This document shows positions 36,898 to 46,388 of a stretch of 64,000 nt of DNA, one piece after another. A program made the translations under genes and the position numbers. Below the pieces are notes generated by a model. It made no database searches. It saw nothing but the letters and a program-made list of their open reading frames with translations, and had not been told where the DNA came from. The first letter of the stretch is position 1. Every line of letters begins with the position of its first letter. Where the stretch lies: assembly GCF_018449725.1 (NCBI RefSeq), contig NZ_JAAVVC010000008.1, positions 124,001 to 188,000 of the forward strand, in the 5' to 3' direction. This stretch comes from Pseudomonas sp. dw_612. Its GTDB lineage: Bacteria; Pseudomonadota; Gammaproteobacteria; Pseudomonadales; Pseudomonadaceae.

Positions 36898-37413
36898 TCA
36901 GTCATTGTGACGACGCCAGAACAAACGGGCCAGCAATGCATCAAGGCTGAGTTTTCCAGCGCCCGCCAGCAACAGAGGCATCAGGGCCGCGAGGTAGATC
37001 AGTGGCAGCTTGAAGTTGCCGTGTCCTTTGTTAGTGATGGCGTAGCCCTGGGCAAGTTCACTCAATGTAGACCAATCGGCTGGCCAATGAACAGCCGCCG
37101 TTGCGACGACCGTCACCACGATCAGGATGATGGCCGACACCCGCGTGCCCAGGCCGACCAGCAGCGCAAGGGCGCAGATCAGCTCGGCCCACATCGACAA
37201 TTCCCAGTTCAGCGTGGCGGGTACGTGGTTGAACGGAAACGGGAACGCATCCTGAATGTCGGCGAACCAGTTCTCGCCGTTCCATTTCTCCAGGCCCGAC
37301 TCGAAAAACTCCCAGGCGAGGAAGATGCGCAACGTCAGCGGCGCAATCCAGTTGCCGGCACGGTCGAGGTTCAGGTGCAGGCCTTTGACGGCCGAAGACA
37401 GTGAAGTGTTCAT
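36898..37413 (-). CDS. DoxX family membrane protein
   Basis: 171 residues with four predicted helices: [49 protein letters not shown] and [20 protein letters not shown]. The family hallmark GLEKWNG...WF and the central aromatic region ([14 protein letters not shown]) are clear. Relatives are sometimes annotated as HvfX, a partner in copper-binding RiPP export, but no HvfA/B/C genes are here. The role is unknown. Confidence 0.85.
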   Translation of the reverse strand: MNTSLSSAVKGLHLNLDRAGNWIAPLTLRIFLAWEFFESGLEKWNGENWFADIQDAFPFPFNHVPATLNWELSMWAELICALALLVGLGTRVSAIILIVVTVVATAAVHWPADWSTLSELAQGYAITNKGHGNFKLPLIYLAALMPLLLAGAGKLSLDALLARLFWRRHND

Positions 37414-37594
37414 GGGCTTGATCTCCGTTGAGGGCTTTGATCGGCGGGGCCAATCGACAGGGTTATTTGATCAAGCGGGTGTATCTGCGGTGTGTCGCGG
37501 GGGCGGGGTTTTGAAGCCTTGGTGTGTCTGGGGCGGGGTTGTACACACTCAGATACATAGCCAGACGCAGAATCTCCATACACCAAAAATCCCC

Positions 37595-37688
37595 CTGTGG
37601 GAGCGGGCTTGCTCGCGAAAGCGGTGTGTCAGTCAACATCATTGCTGGCTGACACACCGCTTTCGCGAGCAAGCCCGCTCCCACAGGG
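37595..37688. repeat. REPIN doublet
   Basis: A perfect pair: CTGTGGGAGCGGGCTTGCTC...GCGAAAGCGGTGTGTCAG and its inverted copy ending CGCTCCCACAGGG, so the inner ACACCGCTTTCGCGAGC is also symmetrical. It sits between the DoxX gene and the end of the ferric-reductase-like gene. Confidence 0.92.
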
Positions 37689-37703
37689 GATCAGTGGTGG
37701 ATT

Positions 37704-38327
37704 TCAGCTGTAGGCAACCCGCTGACTACGCTTGTTCTTCACCGCCCATTTCCCCACCAACCGCAGCGCAATCGCCGCGCACATCATCCCGAAGGGCAGC
37801 ACATACCAGGCACTCATCGGAATCCGCTTGAAGTTGGAATACGTAAACACCGCCGCAATCACCCACATGCCCGTGACGTGCAGGGCTTTCCAGGCTTTGG
37901 CGCCGATCACCCGTGTGGTGGTTTTGAACGAAGTCAGCGCCATCAACAGGATAAACAGATAACCCACCGACCCCGGAATGTTGCCCACCGTGGTGCGTCC
38001 CGGCCAGAACTCAGGATTCAGTTGCCCATAGCTATAAATCAACACCGCATGCACCAGGTGCGAAAACGCAAAGGCGAGGCCGATAAACCGCCGTTCGCGC
38101 ACCAGGGATTTGGTGAAAGGCGAGGGCACCAGCACGGCGAAGGCCGAGGCGAGGAACGCCGCGAGAAACAGCGCAAACGAGGTCCGGGCCGTGGCGCGGA
38201 TGGCGCTGCGGGTGGCTTCCACCAGATCGGGGTTGAGCACCAGGATCAGGCCAGTCATCAGCAGCACCAGCAAGGACAGCAGACCAAACAGCGACCAGCC
38301 GTGATAACGCGGAATTGAGGTATTCAT
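37704..38327 (-). CDS. ferric reductase-like transmembrane protein
   Basis: 207 residues from ATG 38325-38327, about six membrane helices. Histidines in membrane segments (FSHLVHAVLIYSYG; ALHVTGMWVIAAVFTY) fit haem ligands of the ferric-reductase-like/YedZ superfamily. There is no flavin or NAD domain, so any electron donor is separate. No partner gene is adjacent. Confidence 0.8.
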   Translation of the reverse strand: MNTSIPRYHGWSLFGLLSLLVLLMTGLILVLNPDLVEATRSAIRATARTSFALFLAAFLASAFAVLVPSPFTKSLVRERRFIGLAFAFSHLVHAVLIYSYGQLNPEFWPGRTTVGNIPGSVGYLFILLMALTSFKTTTRVIGAKAWKALHVTGMWVIAAVFTYSNFKRIPMSAWYVLPFGMMCAAIALRLVGKWAVKNKRSQRVAYS

Positions 38328-38535
38328 AACAACGCTCCGAAACAAGGGCCGACCAGGGTCGGCAGACAACCTGAGTGTTCCAGCGCGGTGTGTTGGCGAT
38401 ATGTCCTGAAAGCCTCTTGATGTATCAGGACCGGCGCCAGATACATTCCTCTACAAAACTGTGATCCGCCCTGCGCCAACGGCGTCTAGCGACTGTGTCC
38501 CCGCAAACCCATGGGGCGAGACTTCGGAACCCGGC

Positions 38536-39444
38536 ATGCAAGCGCTGTTGAACGAGATTCTTGACGCAGTTCGTCCCCTGATCGGCCAGGGCAAGGTGGC
38601 TGACTACATTCCCGCCCTCGGCACCGTGCCGGCCAACCAATTGGGCATTGCCGTGTATGGCAATGACGGCGAGTTGTATTGCGCCGGCGACGCGCAGACG
38701 CTGTTCTCGGTACAGAGTATTTCCAAGGTGTTCAGCCTGGTGCAGGCCATCGACCACTCCGGCGAAGCGATCTGGGAACGCCTCGGCCACGAGCCGTCTG
38801 GCCAGCCGTTCAACTCCCTGGTGCAACTGGAATTCGAGCGCGGCCGCCCACGCAATCCGTTCATCAACGCCGGGGCGCTGGTGATCTGCGACATCAACCA
38901 GTCGCGCTTCGCCGCGCCAGCCCTGTCGATGCGTGACTTTGTCCGGCGTCTGTCGGGCAATCCGCAAGTGATGGTGGACGGCAAAGTCGCCGACTCCGAA
39001 TACCAGCACCGCGCGCGCAACGCGGCCATGGCGTACCTGATGCAATCCTTCGGTAACTTCCACAACGACGTCGAAGCCGTGTTGCGCAGCTATTTCAGCC
39101 ACTGCGCTTTGCGCATGAGTTGCGTCGACCTGGCGCGCGCCTTCTGTTTCCTGGCCAACGACGGTTTCTGCAAACACAGCGGCGAACAAATCCTTACCGC
39201 GCGCCAGACTCAGCAAGTCAATTCGATCATGGCCACCAGCGGCCTCTACGACGAAGCGGGCAACTTCGCCTACCGTGTCGGCCTGCCGGGCAAAAGTGGC
39301 GTCGGTGGCGGGATTGTCGCGGTGGTGCCGGGGCAGTTCACCGTGTGCGTGTGGTCGCCGGAACTGAACGCGGCCGGCAACTCGCTGGCGGGCATGGCGG
39401 CGCTGGAGTTGTTGAGCCAGCGGATTGGCTGGTCGGTGTTCTGA
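38536..39444 (+). CDS. glsB: glutaminase
   Basis: 302 residues from ATG 38536, the normal length for the serine-dependent beta-lactamase-like glutaminases. Hydrolyses glutamine to glutamate and ammonia. Active-site S61 and K64 lie in [14 protein letters not shown]. Other signatures are [38 protein letters not shown] and [16 protein letters not shown] ProA-like aldehyde dehydrogenase follows 77 bases later on the same strand. Confidence 0.95.
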   Translation: MQALLNEILDAVRPLIGQGKVADYIPALGTVPANQLGIAVYGNDGELYCAGDAQTLFSVQSISKVFSLVQAIDHSGEAIWERLGHEPSGQPFNSLVQLEFERGRPRNPFINAGALVICDINQSRFAAPALSMRDFVRRLSGNPQVMVDGKVADSEYQHRARNAAMAYLMQSFGNFHNDVEAVLRSYFSHCALRMSCVDLARAFCFLANDGFCKHSGEQILTARQTQQVNSIMATSGLYDEAGNFAYRVGLPGKSGVGGGIVAVVPGQFTVCVWSPELNAAGNSLAGMAALELLSQRIGWSVF

Positions 39445-39521
39445 CGGGGCGTTGGTAATGACGGTTCGGGAAAATTGCTATACATTTTTCCGCCCGCCCC
39501 CCTGCATGGTGAAACCGCTTC

Positions 39522-41024
39522 ATGTCTCTTGCGCTCGAACGTCTAGTCGCTGGCACGCCGATCCCTTTCGCTGGTAACCGCGTCACTGTGGTCAGCCCCG
39601 AACTGGCGGCGCGCTTCCAGCCCGGTGACCATTTGCTGGTCGAGCAAGTCAGCGGCGAGTTGCTGTTGATTCCGGTGGTGGATCAGCAAGCGGCGAGCGT
39701 GGCAATCGAGCGTGCGCAAGCGGCGTTCAACGCGATGTCGGTGGTGTCGGATGAAGCCATCAGCCAGTTCTTCGACCTGTTCGCCCAGCGTCTGGAACCC
39801 CCCGAAACCTGGGCCTTGATCGAGGCCGCCAACCTGGCCGACATCGAACGCGCCAAGGCTCGCGGGCGTTCCACCACGCGGTTGCTGGCTGACGAACGCA
39901 TGCGTCGCGACATGATCGCCGGCCTGCGGGCCTGGCGCGATGCGCCGGCCACCCGTGGCAAAGTGATCAGTTGTGTCGAGCATGACGGCTGGAAAGTCGA
40001 GCAAGTGGTGTCGCCGCTGGGCATTGTCGCGTTCGTCTTCGAAGGCCGGCCGAATGTGTTTGCCGACGCCGCTGGCGTATTGCGCACCGGTAACACGGCG
40101 GTGCTGCGCATTGGCAGTGACGCGTTGGGCACCGCGCAAGCCATCGTCACCCACGCCTTGAACCCGGCGCTGGCCGATGCCGGATTACCAACCGGTGCGG
40201 TGTCGCTGGTGGAAAGCATCAATCACGCCGCCGGTTGGGCGATGTTTGCCGACCGACGTCTGTCGCTGGCCGTGGCCCGGGGTTCGGGTCGCGCGGTCAG
40301 TCAATTGGGCAGCATCGCCCAACAGGCCGGTACCGCCGTCAGCCTGCACGGCACCGGTGGCGCCTGGCTGATTGCCGATAAAAGCGCCGACGCCCCGCGT
40401 TTTGCCGCCGTGGTGCGCAACTCCCTGGACCGCAAAGTCTGCAACACCCTGAATGTTTGCCTGATCCAGCGCGAGCGCGCCGCTGAACTGGTGCCGCTGT
40501 TTCTTGAGGCCTTGCAACAGGCTGGCACTGCTCGTGGTCAGGGCTGCAAATTGCACATCGTCGAGGGCAGTGAGGCGTATTTGCCGAGCGATTGGCAGGG
40601 CGCCACGGTCGAGGTCTACCGCGCCGAAGGCTACGTCACCGAAGCCCTGGCCGAGCCGCTGGCGCAAGATCAATTGGGCCGCGAGTGGGAGTGGGAAGAA
40701 ACCCCGGAAGTCAGCCTGAAAATCGTCGACGACCTCGACCAGGCCATCGCGCTGTTCAATCGCTACAGCCCGCAGTTCACTGTGTCGCTGATCAGCGAAG
40801 AAGCGGCGGCGCATGAACGTTTCTACAACGCGGTGAATGCGCCGTTTGTCGGCAATGGCATCACCCGTTGGGTCGACGGCCAGTACGCGCTGAACAAGCC
40901 GGAACTGGGGCTTTCGAACTGGGAAAGCGGTCGCCTGTTCGCGCGCAGTGCGATTCTGTCGGGGGATGGTGTGTTCACCGTCCGCAGCCGCATGACCCAG
41001 ACTGATTTGTCGGTCAAACGCTGA
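39522..41024 (+). CDS. ProA-like aldehyde dehydrogenase family protein
   Basis: 500 residues. The central part resembles gamma-glutamyl phosphate reductase: RSTTRLLADERMRRDMIAGL, VVSPLGIVAFVFEGRPNVFA, DAAGVLRTGNTAVLRIGSDA, and a candidate catalytic cysteine in RKVCNTLNVC. It is about 80 residues longer than ordinary ProA, with an extra N-terminal region of mostly beta character (1-70). So it is more likely a separate, ProA-related dehydrogenase than the proline enzyme. The substrate is unknown; the neighbouring glutaminase suggests glutamate-side metabolism. Confidence 0.8.
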   Translation: MSLALERLVAGTPIPFAGNRVTVVSPELAARFQPGDHLLVEQVSGELLLIPVVDQQAASVAIERAQAAFNAMSVVSDEAISQFFDLFAQRLEPPETWALIEAANLADIERAKARGRSTTRLLADERMRRDMIAGLRAWRDAPATRGKVISCVEHDGWKVEQVVSPLGIVAFVFEGRPNVFADAAGVLRTGNTAVLRIGSDALGTAQAIVTHALNPALADAGLPTGAVSLVESINHAAGWAMFADRRLSLAVARGSGRAVSQLGSIAQQAGTAVSLHGTGGAWLIADKSADAPRFAAVVRNSLDRKVCNTLNVCLIQRERAAELVPLFLEALQQAGTARGQGCKLHIVEGSEAYLPSDWQGATVEVYRAEGYVTEALAEPLAQDQLGREWEWEETPEVSLKIVDDLDQAIALFNRYSPQFTVSLISEEAAAHERFYNAVNAPFVGNGITRWVDGQYALNKPELGLSNWESGRLFARSAILSGDGVFTVRSRMTQTDLSVKR

Positions 41025-41084
41025 GCCCCTGGGACCGCACTATACTTATCGGGTGTCTGTCTTTGCGTAATGGAGGTTTGCACC

Positions 41085-41375
41085 ATGAAACTTCATTCCT
41101 TTGAGCATTACTCCCATGACCTGGCCATGGCCGCTCGCGACTCGTGGACGACCGCGAGGGTGAAATCGGCCCTGACCCGGGCCGATCCCAACTTTGGCTT
41201 GCATATCCATGTCAAAACCCATGGCGGCGCGGTGGCGTTGAGCGGCATGGTCGATACCCACCGCCAGTGTGACCAGGCGATTGAAGTGACCCGTTCGGTC
41301 CAGGGTGTCGTCGACGTCGAGGCCAATGCCTTGCGCACGCATGTGTTCAAGCCTGGCAGCTTCGACGATCAATAA
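41085..41375 (+). CDS. BON domain protein
   Basis: 96 residues from ATG 41085 (GGAGG upstream). One BON domain: SWTTARVKSALTRADPNFGL, HVKTHGGAVALSGMVDT and VQGVVDVEANALRT. There is no clear signal peptide, unlike OsmY. BON domains are thought to bind phospholipid or envelope surfaces. It is a single gene. Confidence 0.85.
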   Translation: MKLHSFEHYSHDLAMAARDSWTTARVKSALTRADPNFGLHIHVKTHGGAVALSGMVDTHRQCDQAIEVTRSVQGVVDVEANALRTHVFKPGSFDDQ

Positions 41376-41384
41376 ATCTGGCGG

Positions 41385-42281
41385 TCAGCGGGAAAACTTT
41401 CGCGCCCCGGCCACACACAGGATCACCGCAACGGTGACCCCCAGCATCCCCGGGCTGACCTGCTCGTGCAGCAGTGTGGCCGCCAGCGCCAGGCCAAAGA
41501 ACGGTTGCAGCAACTGAAGCTGGCCCACGGCGGCAATCCCGCCTTGGGCCAGTCCGCGATACCAGAACACGAAACCGATCAACATGCTGAACAGCGACAC
41601 ATACGCCAGGCTCAGCCAGGCTGGCGTGCTGATCGTCGAAAACGACGCGGGCAGCCGCCACCAAGTCAGTGCCGCCATCACCGGCAACGACACCAGCAAC
41701 GCCCAGCAAATCACCTGCCAGCCACCCAGTGTCCGGGACAGTTTTGCCCCTTCGGCATAACCGAGCCCGCACACGATGACCGCCAGTAGCATCAACAGAT
41801 CGCCGGTGGGCGAGGCGGTCAAACCCTGGGATACGGCAAACCCGATCACCAGCAAACTGCCGAGAATCGAGAACAACCAGAACGCCGGTTTCGGGCGCTC
41901 GCCACCGCGCAGCACACCGAACACGGCGGTCGCCAGCGGCAACAGGCCGATAAACACGATGGAGTGCGCGGAGGTCACGTATTGCAGGGCCAGCGCGGTT
42001 AACAGCGGAAACCCGACGACCACCCCCAGCGCGACGATAATCAGCGGTACAAGTTGATGGCGCGCCGGGCGCTTTTCCTTGAACAACCACAATAGGCACA
42101 GAGCGAGAATCCCTGCGATGGTCGCTCGCGCCATGGTCAAAAATACAGGATCGAATTGCAGCACCGCCACCCGCGTCGCCGGCAGCGAGCCGCTGAAGAT
42201 CACCACGCCGATCAGTCCATTGATCCAGCCGCGAGTGCTGTTTTCCAGCGACGGATTATTCAGCTTCGAAGTACGTTCCAT
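41385..42281 (-). CDS. DMT superfamily transporter (EamA family)
   Basis: 298 residues with ten predicted membrane helices in two EamA repeats (GLIGVVIFSGSLPATRVAVL in the first; AYVSLFSMLIGFVFWYRGLA in the second). It probably exports a metabolite or amino acid. It is divergent from a MocR-type regulator, with a shared control region of about 70 bp, which suggests the regulator controls it. Confidence 0.9.
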   Translation of the reverse strand: MERTSKLNNPSLENSTRGWINGLIGVVIFSGSLPATRVAVLQFDPVFLTMARATIAGILALCLLWLFKEKRPARHQLVPLIIVALGVVVGFPLLTALALQYVTSAHSIVFIGLLPLATAVFGVLRGGERPKPAFWLFSILGSLLVIGFAVSQGLTASPTGDLLMLLAVIVCGLGYAEGAKLSRTLGGWQVICWALLVSLPVMAALTWWRLPASFSTISTPAWLSLAYVSLFSMLIGFVFWYRGLAQGGIAAVGQLQLLQPFFGLALAATLLHEQVSPGMLGVTVAVILCVAGARKFSR

Positions 42282-42315
42282 GGCGGGTCTCGTCAGGTCG
42301 GGTTGCTTTCAGCGC

Positions 42316-42353
42316 ATCCTATGACCGAAGATCAAGACAATCAAAAAATTGTC
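42316..42353. promoter_or_regulatory. divergent promoter and probable MocR operator
   Basis: GACAAT (42336-42341) and ATTGTC (42348-42353) form a 6-bp inverted repeat with a 6-bp spacer. It overlaps a minus-strand -35-like TTGATT (42339-42344), spaced 17 bp from a -10-like TAGGAT (42316-42321) that would drive the EamA gene. A dimeric MocR bound here could control both directions. Confidence 0.5.
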
Positions 42354-43700
42354 ATGGATACATTTCCGATGCCCCGCTCCCGGTACAAGTCGTTGGTCGA
42401 TACTTTTGCCGCCGATATCCGTTCAGGCCGATTGCCACCCGGCACGCGTTTGCCGACCCATCGTCAACTGGCGAATACGCAAGGTCTGGCGCTGGTCACG
42501 GCCAGTCGGGTCTATGCCGAGCTGGAGGCCATGGGGCTGGTCAGTGGCGAAACCGGGCGCGGTACGTTTGTCCGCGAGACTTCGCTGCCACCCAGTCTGG
42601 GCGTGCACCAGCCCAGTGTGGTCGCGGGGATGCGCGATCTGAATTTCAACTATCCGGCGCTGCCGGGGCAGGCTGATCTGTTGCGCATGGCCTTGCGCCA
42701 ACTGGCGTTGTCCGGTGATCTGGAATCCCACTTGCGCTACCAGCCTCACGCCGGGCGCCTGCATGAGCGGGCCTCGGGGGCGCGGCATCTGCTGACACGC
42801 GGGCTGACGGTGGCGGCGGAACAAGTGGTGATTGTCAGCGGCGCCCAGCACGGCTTGGCGGTGACGATGATGGCGCTGCTGCAACCCGGCGACGTAATCG
42901 CCGCCGACGCCCTGACCTATCCGGGGTTCAAGGTGCTGGCCGAGACGCTGCATCTGGAAGTGGTGCCGATTCCGGTCACGGATACCGGGCCTGATCTCGC
43001 CGCTCTGGAAAAACTTTGCCGCAGCCGTTCGGTTCGCGCCGTCTACAGCATGCCGACCCTGCATAACCCGCTGGGCTGGGTGATGCCGACCGATCAGCGC
43101 GAGCATCTGGTGGCGATTGCGCGCCAACATGATTTGCTGATTATTGAGGATGCCGCTTACGCGTTTCTGGCTGAAGCGCCACCGCCACCCTTGGCTGAAT
43201 GGGCGCCCGAAAGGACGGTTTACGTTTCCGGGTTATCCAAGAGTATTGCGACGGGGTTGCGCGTCGGTTTCGTCGCCGCGCCGTTGGCCATGCTGCCGGC
43301 GCTGGAGCGCACGATCCGGGCCACCACCTGGAACACGCCGGGGGTGATGACCGCGATTGCCACCGCTTGGCTGGACGATGGCACCGTGACCCTGCTGGAA
43401 GCGCAAAAACGCGCGGATGCCCAGGCCCGGCAGGCGGTGGTCGACGAGGTGCTGGCGGGTTGGCACTATGTGCGTCACCCGTCGTCCTACTTTGTGTGGC
43501 TGCCCTTGTCGGAAGAGGCCAGGGCGGATCAGATTGCCGTGGCGTTGCTGCATGAGCAGGTGTCAGTGTCGACCGCCGAACCGTTTGCGACCTCGGTCCA
43601 TGTCCCCCATGCGATCCGGTTGGCGCTGGGCTCGGTGGACATGGACGCTCTTCGTCTGGCGCTGATAAAAGTGAAGCAGGTGGTCGGGGCTTACTTTTAG
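42354..43700 (+). CDS. MocR family regulator: GntR DNA-binding domain fused to aminotransferase fold
   Basis: 448 residues from ATG 42354. ATG 42321 is also in frame, but would put the operator-like repeat inside the gene; neither has a Shine-Dalgarno. GntR winged helix: MPRSRYKSLVDTFAADIRSG, then LPTHRQLANTQGLALVTASR. The type I PLP fold follows, with GAQHGLAVTMMALLQPGDVI, YSMPTLHNPLGWVMP, DLLIIEDAAYAFLAE and the PLP lysine in VYVSGLSKSIATGLRVGF. MocR proteins sense PLP-bound amines or amino acids. The divergent EamA exporter is the likely target. Confidence 0.92.
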   Translation: MDTFPMPRSRYKSLVDTFAADIRSGRLPPGTRLPTHRQLANTQGLALVTASRVYAELEAMGLVSGETGRGTFVRETSLPPSLGVHQPSVVAGMRDLNFNYPALPGQADLLRMALRQLALSGDLESHLRYQPHAGRLHERASGARHLLTRGLTVAAEQVVIVSGAQHGLAVTMMALLQPGDVIAADALTYPGFKVLAETLHLEVVPIPVTDTGPDLAALEKLCRSRSVRAVYSMPTLHNPLGWVMPTDQREHLVAIARQHDLLIIEDAAYAFLAEAPPPPLAEWAPERTVYVSGLSKSIATGLRVGFVAAPLAMLPALERTIRATTWNTPGVMTAIATAWLDDGTVTLLEAQKRADAQARQAVVDEVLAGWHYVRHPSSYFVWLPLSEEARADQIAVALLHEQVSVSTAEPFATSVHVPHAIRLALGSVDMDALRLALIKVKQVVGAYF

Positions 43701-43703
43701 CGC

Positions 43704-44363
43704 TCAGGCGACTTGCGCGGCCTTCGCGTAAACCGCGCAGGTGGTCGGGTGCTCGATCAGCGAGACGAAGCTGCGGCTGTCAGCGTCCAGCGCATCGATC
43801 GAACCGGTTTCGATGTCGTACACCCAGCCATGCAGGTTCAACTGACCTTTTTCCTGAGCCAGACGCACACTTGGGTGAGTCTGGATATTCGCCAGTTGCG
43901 CGATCACGTTTTCGCGCACCATCGAACTGACCTTGGCCGCTTCATTGGCGTGAGGCCGCGATTCGTTGATCACCTTCGCCGACTCAGCATGTTGCAACCA
44001 GCCGCTGACGGCTGGCAGGTGATCCATGCATTTGCACTTGGCCACGGCGGTCATGGCGCCGCAATCCGAATGGCCGCAGATCACGATATCAGTGACGCCC
44101 AGTACCGCGACCGCATATTCGACTGTCGCCGACACACCGCCCGGATGCGGGCTGTAGGATGGCACGATATTGCCGGCGTTGCGGATCACGAACAGCTCAC
44201 CGGGCTCTTGCTGGGTCAGCAATTCCGGTACGACGCGACTGTCGGAGCAGGTGATGAACAACGTGCCGGGGTGCTGGGTGGTGGCCAGGTGTTTGAACAG
44301 GTCGGTGCGTTGCGGGAAGGCTTCGTTCTGGAACTTCAAAAAACCGTCGATGAGCGCTTTCAT
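43704..44363 (-). CDS. cynT: beta-class carbonic anhydrase of the cyanate operon
   Basis: 219 residues. Zinc and activation residues: C39 and D41-R43 in [14 protein letters not shown]98 and C101 in [12 protein letters not shown]. Hydrates CO2 so that the bicarbonate used by cyanase is not lost as CO2. It is the last gene of the cynS-DUF2790-cynT run, convergent with the MocR gene (3-base gap). Confidence 0.95.
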   Translation of the reverse strand: MKALIDGFLKFQNEAFPQRTDLFKHLATTQHPGTLFITCSDSRVVPELLTQQEPGELFVIRNAGNIVPSYSPHPGGVSATVEYAVAVLGVTDIVICGHSDCGAMTAVAKCKCMDHLPAVSGWLQHAESAKVINESRPHANEAAKVSSMVRENVIAQLANIQTHPSVRLAQEKGQLNLHGWVYDIETGSIDALDADSRSFVSLIEHPTTCAVYAKAAQVA

Positions 44364-44397
44364 GGGTGCTTCCTCATAAGTGATGAACAGTGGCGAC

Positions 44398-44634
44398 TCA
44401 GTTCGAGCAGCCGGTGCCGAATTCGCTGTACTGCAAAATGTGCGTGGCGCCTTTCGAGTCGAGGTACGTCATCTCTACCGGCGACGGGCCGCAGACATCG
44501 GCGACCGGGGTAATATTCACGACTTGGGCGATGTCCAGGTCCATGCCGTAGTGGTAGGCGACGGCGCTGTCCTGGGCTTGAGCCTGGGTCGCCAGACCGG
44601 CAATCAGCGACAGTGCGAGCAGAATTTTTTGCAT
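44398..44634 (-). CDS. DUF2790 periplasmic protein between cynS and cynT
   Basis: 78 residues with a signal peptide ([20 protein letters not shown]). The mature part, [40 protein letters not shown], is the DUF2790 domain found mainly in pseudomonads; it has two cysteines. The function is unknown. Its place inside the cyanate operon (34 bases to cynT, 79 from cynS) is unusual. Confidence 0.85.
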   Translation of the reverse strand: MQKILLALSLIAGLATQAQAQDSAVAYHYGMDLDIAQVVNITPVADVCGPSPVEMTYLDSKGATHILQYSEFGTGCSN

Positions 44635-44713
44635 GGGGCAGCCTCCAGGTGAATTGGGTGAGCAGAGTGGTTTGGGTGGTTGGCCCGCACGTTGAGTGCG
44701 GGCCGGTACTGAT

Positions 44714-45181
44714 TTAGAAAGGACGCAGTGGCAGGAACTTGCCGTCCAGGGTGATCACGGCGCGGGAGCCGCCTTCCGGGTCTTCGACTTTCTTCATGTC
44801 GAGCTTGAAGTTGATCGCACTGATGATGCCGTCGCCGAATTGCTCATGAACCAGGGCTTTGAGCGTGGTGCCATAGATCTGGATCATTTCGTAGAAGCGG
44901 TAAATGGTCGGGTCGGTTGGCACACCCGACAGGCTGCCGCGCAGCGGGATGATTTGCAGACGGGCGATGCTGTCGGCGTCCAGATCCAGTTTCTCGCCGA
45001 CCACTTTGGCGGCGGCTTCCGGCAGCGGGTGCTGGCCGAGCAGGGCGGCGGTGACGTAGGCCAGGCCCAGGCCGGTACCGTCGGTCAGGTCCTGCCAGGA
45101 CAGGTTTTTGCGCGCCTTGGCGTCGAGAATCGAAGTGGTCAGGGCCAGACTCTGATCGTTGTAAGCGTGGGACTGTTGCAT
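44714..45181 (-). CDS. cynS: cyanate hydratase (cyanase)
   Basis: 155 residues, normal length. Decomposes cyanate with bicarbonate to ammonia and CO2. An N-terminal helix-turn-helix-like region is followed by the catalytic part, with Arg and Glu in [20 protein letters not shown] and Ser in [14 protein letters not shown]. It is divergent from cynR and first in its transcript. Confidence 0.96.
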   Translation of the reverse strand: MQQSHAYNDQSLALTTSILDAKARKNLSWQDLTDGTGLGLAYVTAALLGQHPLPEAAAKVVGEKLDLDADSIARLQIIPLRGSLSGVPTDPTIYRFYEMIQIYGTTLKALVHEQFGDGIISAINFKLDMKKVEDPEGGSRAVITLDGKFLPLRPF

Positions 45182-45305
45182 GGTGTGACTCCTTTATCGG
45201 ATTGGGTTGTTGCTGTGTGTGGAGCAATCTTCTGCCGATTAATCCATAGCGTCCAAGATCGATATACAATGCCGAGCATAAGCACAGCCTATAGACGGTG
45301 TTCCG

Positions 45306-46187
45306 ATGCTGCTCCGACATCTGCGTTACCTGATCGCCGTCGCCGACCACGGCGGCTTCACCCGCGCCGCCGAAGCGCTGCACGTTTCCCAACCGACCCT
45401 GTCCCAGCAGATCCGGCAACTGGAAGAAACTCTGGGCGTGAGCCTGTTCGACCGCACGTCGCGCACGGTCAAACCCACCGATGCCGGCGAGGCCTACATC
45501 GAGTGCGCCAGGCGGGTGCTGGTGGAACTGGAGGCAGGCAAGCGTGCGTTGCACGACGTGAAGGACTTGTCCCGTGGCTCCTTGCGCCTGGCCATGACGC
45601 CGACGTTTATGGCGTACCTGGTGGGGCCGCTGGTGCGCGATTACGTGGCGCGATTCCCGAATATCCATCTGGAGATTTTCGAGTTGTCCATGGATGACAT
45701 CGAGGCCGGGTTGGCGGACGACTCACTCGACATCGCCATCGCTTTTACGCCGGTTCGTAATCCTGAGATCGAGTGCATTCCGGCGTTTGTCGAGACGCTG
45801 GGGGTGATGGTCGGGCGTGATCATCCGCTGTACGAAAGCCAGGCCACGCTGGCGCCGAGCGAAGTGGCGCAACTGGAATTCGCGTTGCTGGCGCCGGAGT
45901 TCATTACCCGATCGTCCATCGACGAATATTTCCGCCAGCAAGGCATCACGCCCAAAGTGGTGATCGAGGTGAATTCGGTGAGCACGCTGCTGGAGGTGAT
46001 TCGGCATACGGCGGTGGCGACGATTTTGCCGGAGGCGATTGCGACTGAAGATCGGGCGTTGCGCAGAATTGCGGTGCAGGGTGAGGCGCCCAAGCGAGGG
46101 GCGGCGTTGTTGCGGCGGCGCAATAACTACCACAGTGCGGCGGCGTTGGCGTTTGTGGAGGCGGTGTTGGGTCGCGATTTCTCTTAA
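45306..46187 (+). CDS. cynR: LysR family activator of the cyanate operon
   Basis: 293 residues. N-terminal winged helix MLLRHLRYLIAVADHGGFTR, then LHVSQPTLSQQIRQLEETLG; C-terminal effector-binding domain. Divergent from cynS across 124 bp, the standard CynR arrangement, in which cyanate acts as inducer. The 3' third uses many GCG/GGG codons, giving long shadow frames. The effector is inferred from location. Confidence 0.88.
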   Translation: MLLRHLRYLIAVADHGGFTRAAEALHVSQPTLSQQIRQLEETLGVSLFDRTSRTVKPTDAGEAYIECARRVLVELEAGKRALHDVKDLSRGSLRLAMTPTFMAYLVGPLVRDYVARFPNIHLEIFELSMDDIEAGLADDSLDIAIAFTPVRNPEIECIPAFVETLGVMVGRDHPLYESQATLAPSEVAQLEFALLAPEFITRSSIDEYFRQQGITPKVVIEVNSVSTLLEVIRHTAVATILPEAIATEDRALRRIAVQGEAPKRGAALLRRRNNYHSAAALAFVEAVLGRDFS

Positions 46188-46201
46188 TCACCACAAGTCT
46201 C

Positions 46202-46294
46202 CTGTGGGAGCGGGCTTGCTCGCGAAGGCGTCGTGCCAGTCAGCCTTTATGTCAACTGACACACCGCATTCGCGAGCAAGCCCGCTCCCACAGG
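46202..46294. repeat. REPIN doublet
   Basis: A CTGTGGGAGCGGGCTTGCTC arm with its inverted partner ending CGCTCCCACAGG, 14 bases after the cynR stop. Confidence 0.9.
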
Positions 46295-46337
46295 ATTGTT
46301 TATGGTGTTAACAAGTCTTGTGTGAAATCTCAGGCAT

Positions 46338-46379
46338 AAAAAAGGGCCTGCTCCAGTTAATGGGAGCAGGCCCTTTTTT
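46338..46379. terminator. bidirectional intrinsic terminator
   Basis: Perfect 11-bp stem GGGCCTGCTCC (46344-46354) / GGAGCAGGCCC (46363-46373), loop of 8, T6 on the plus side and A6 (T6 on the minus strand) on the other. It serves the gene ending at 46389 on the minus strand and anything reading through from cynR. Confidence 0.9.
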
Positions 46380-46388
46380 CAATCTTAC

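Noticed and set aside
36898..37413. A copper-binding RiPP (Hvf-type) locus around the DoxX protein
   Set aside because: No precursor peptide or HvfB/HvfC-like genes lie next to it; only the DoxX-family membrane protein is present.
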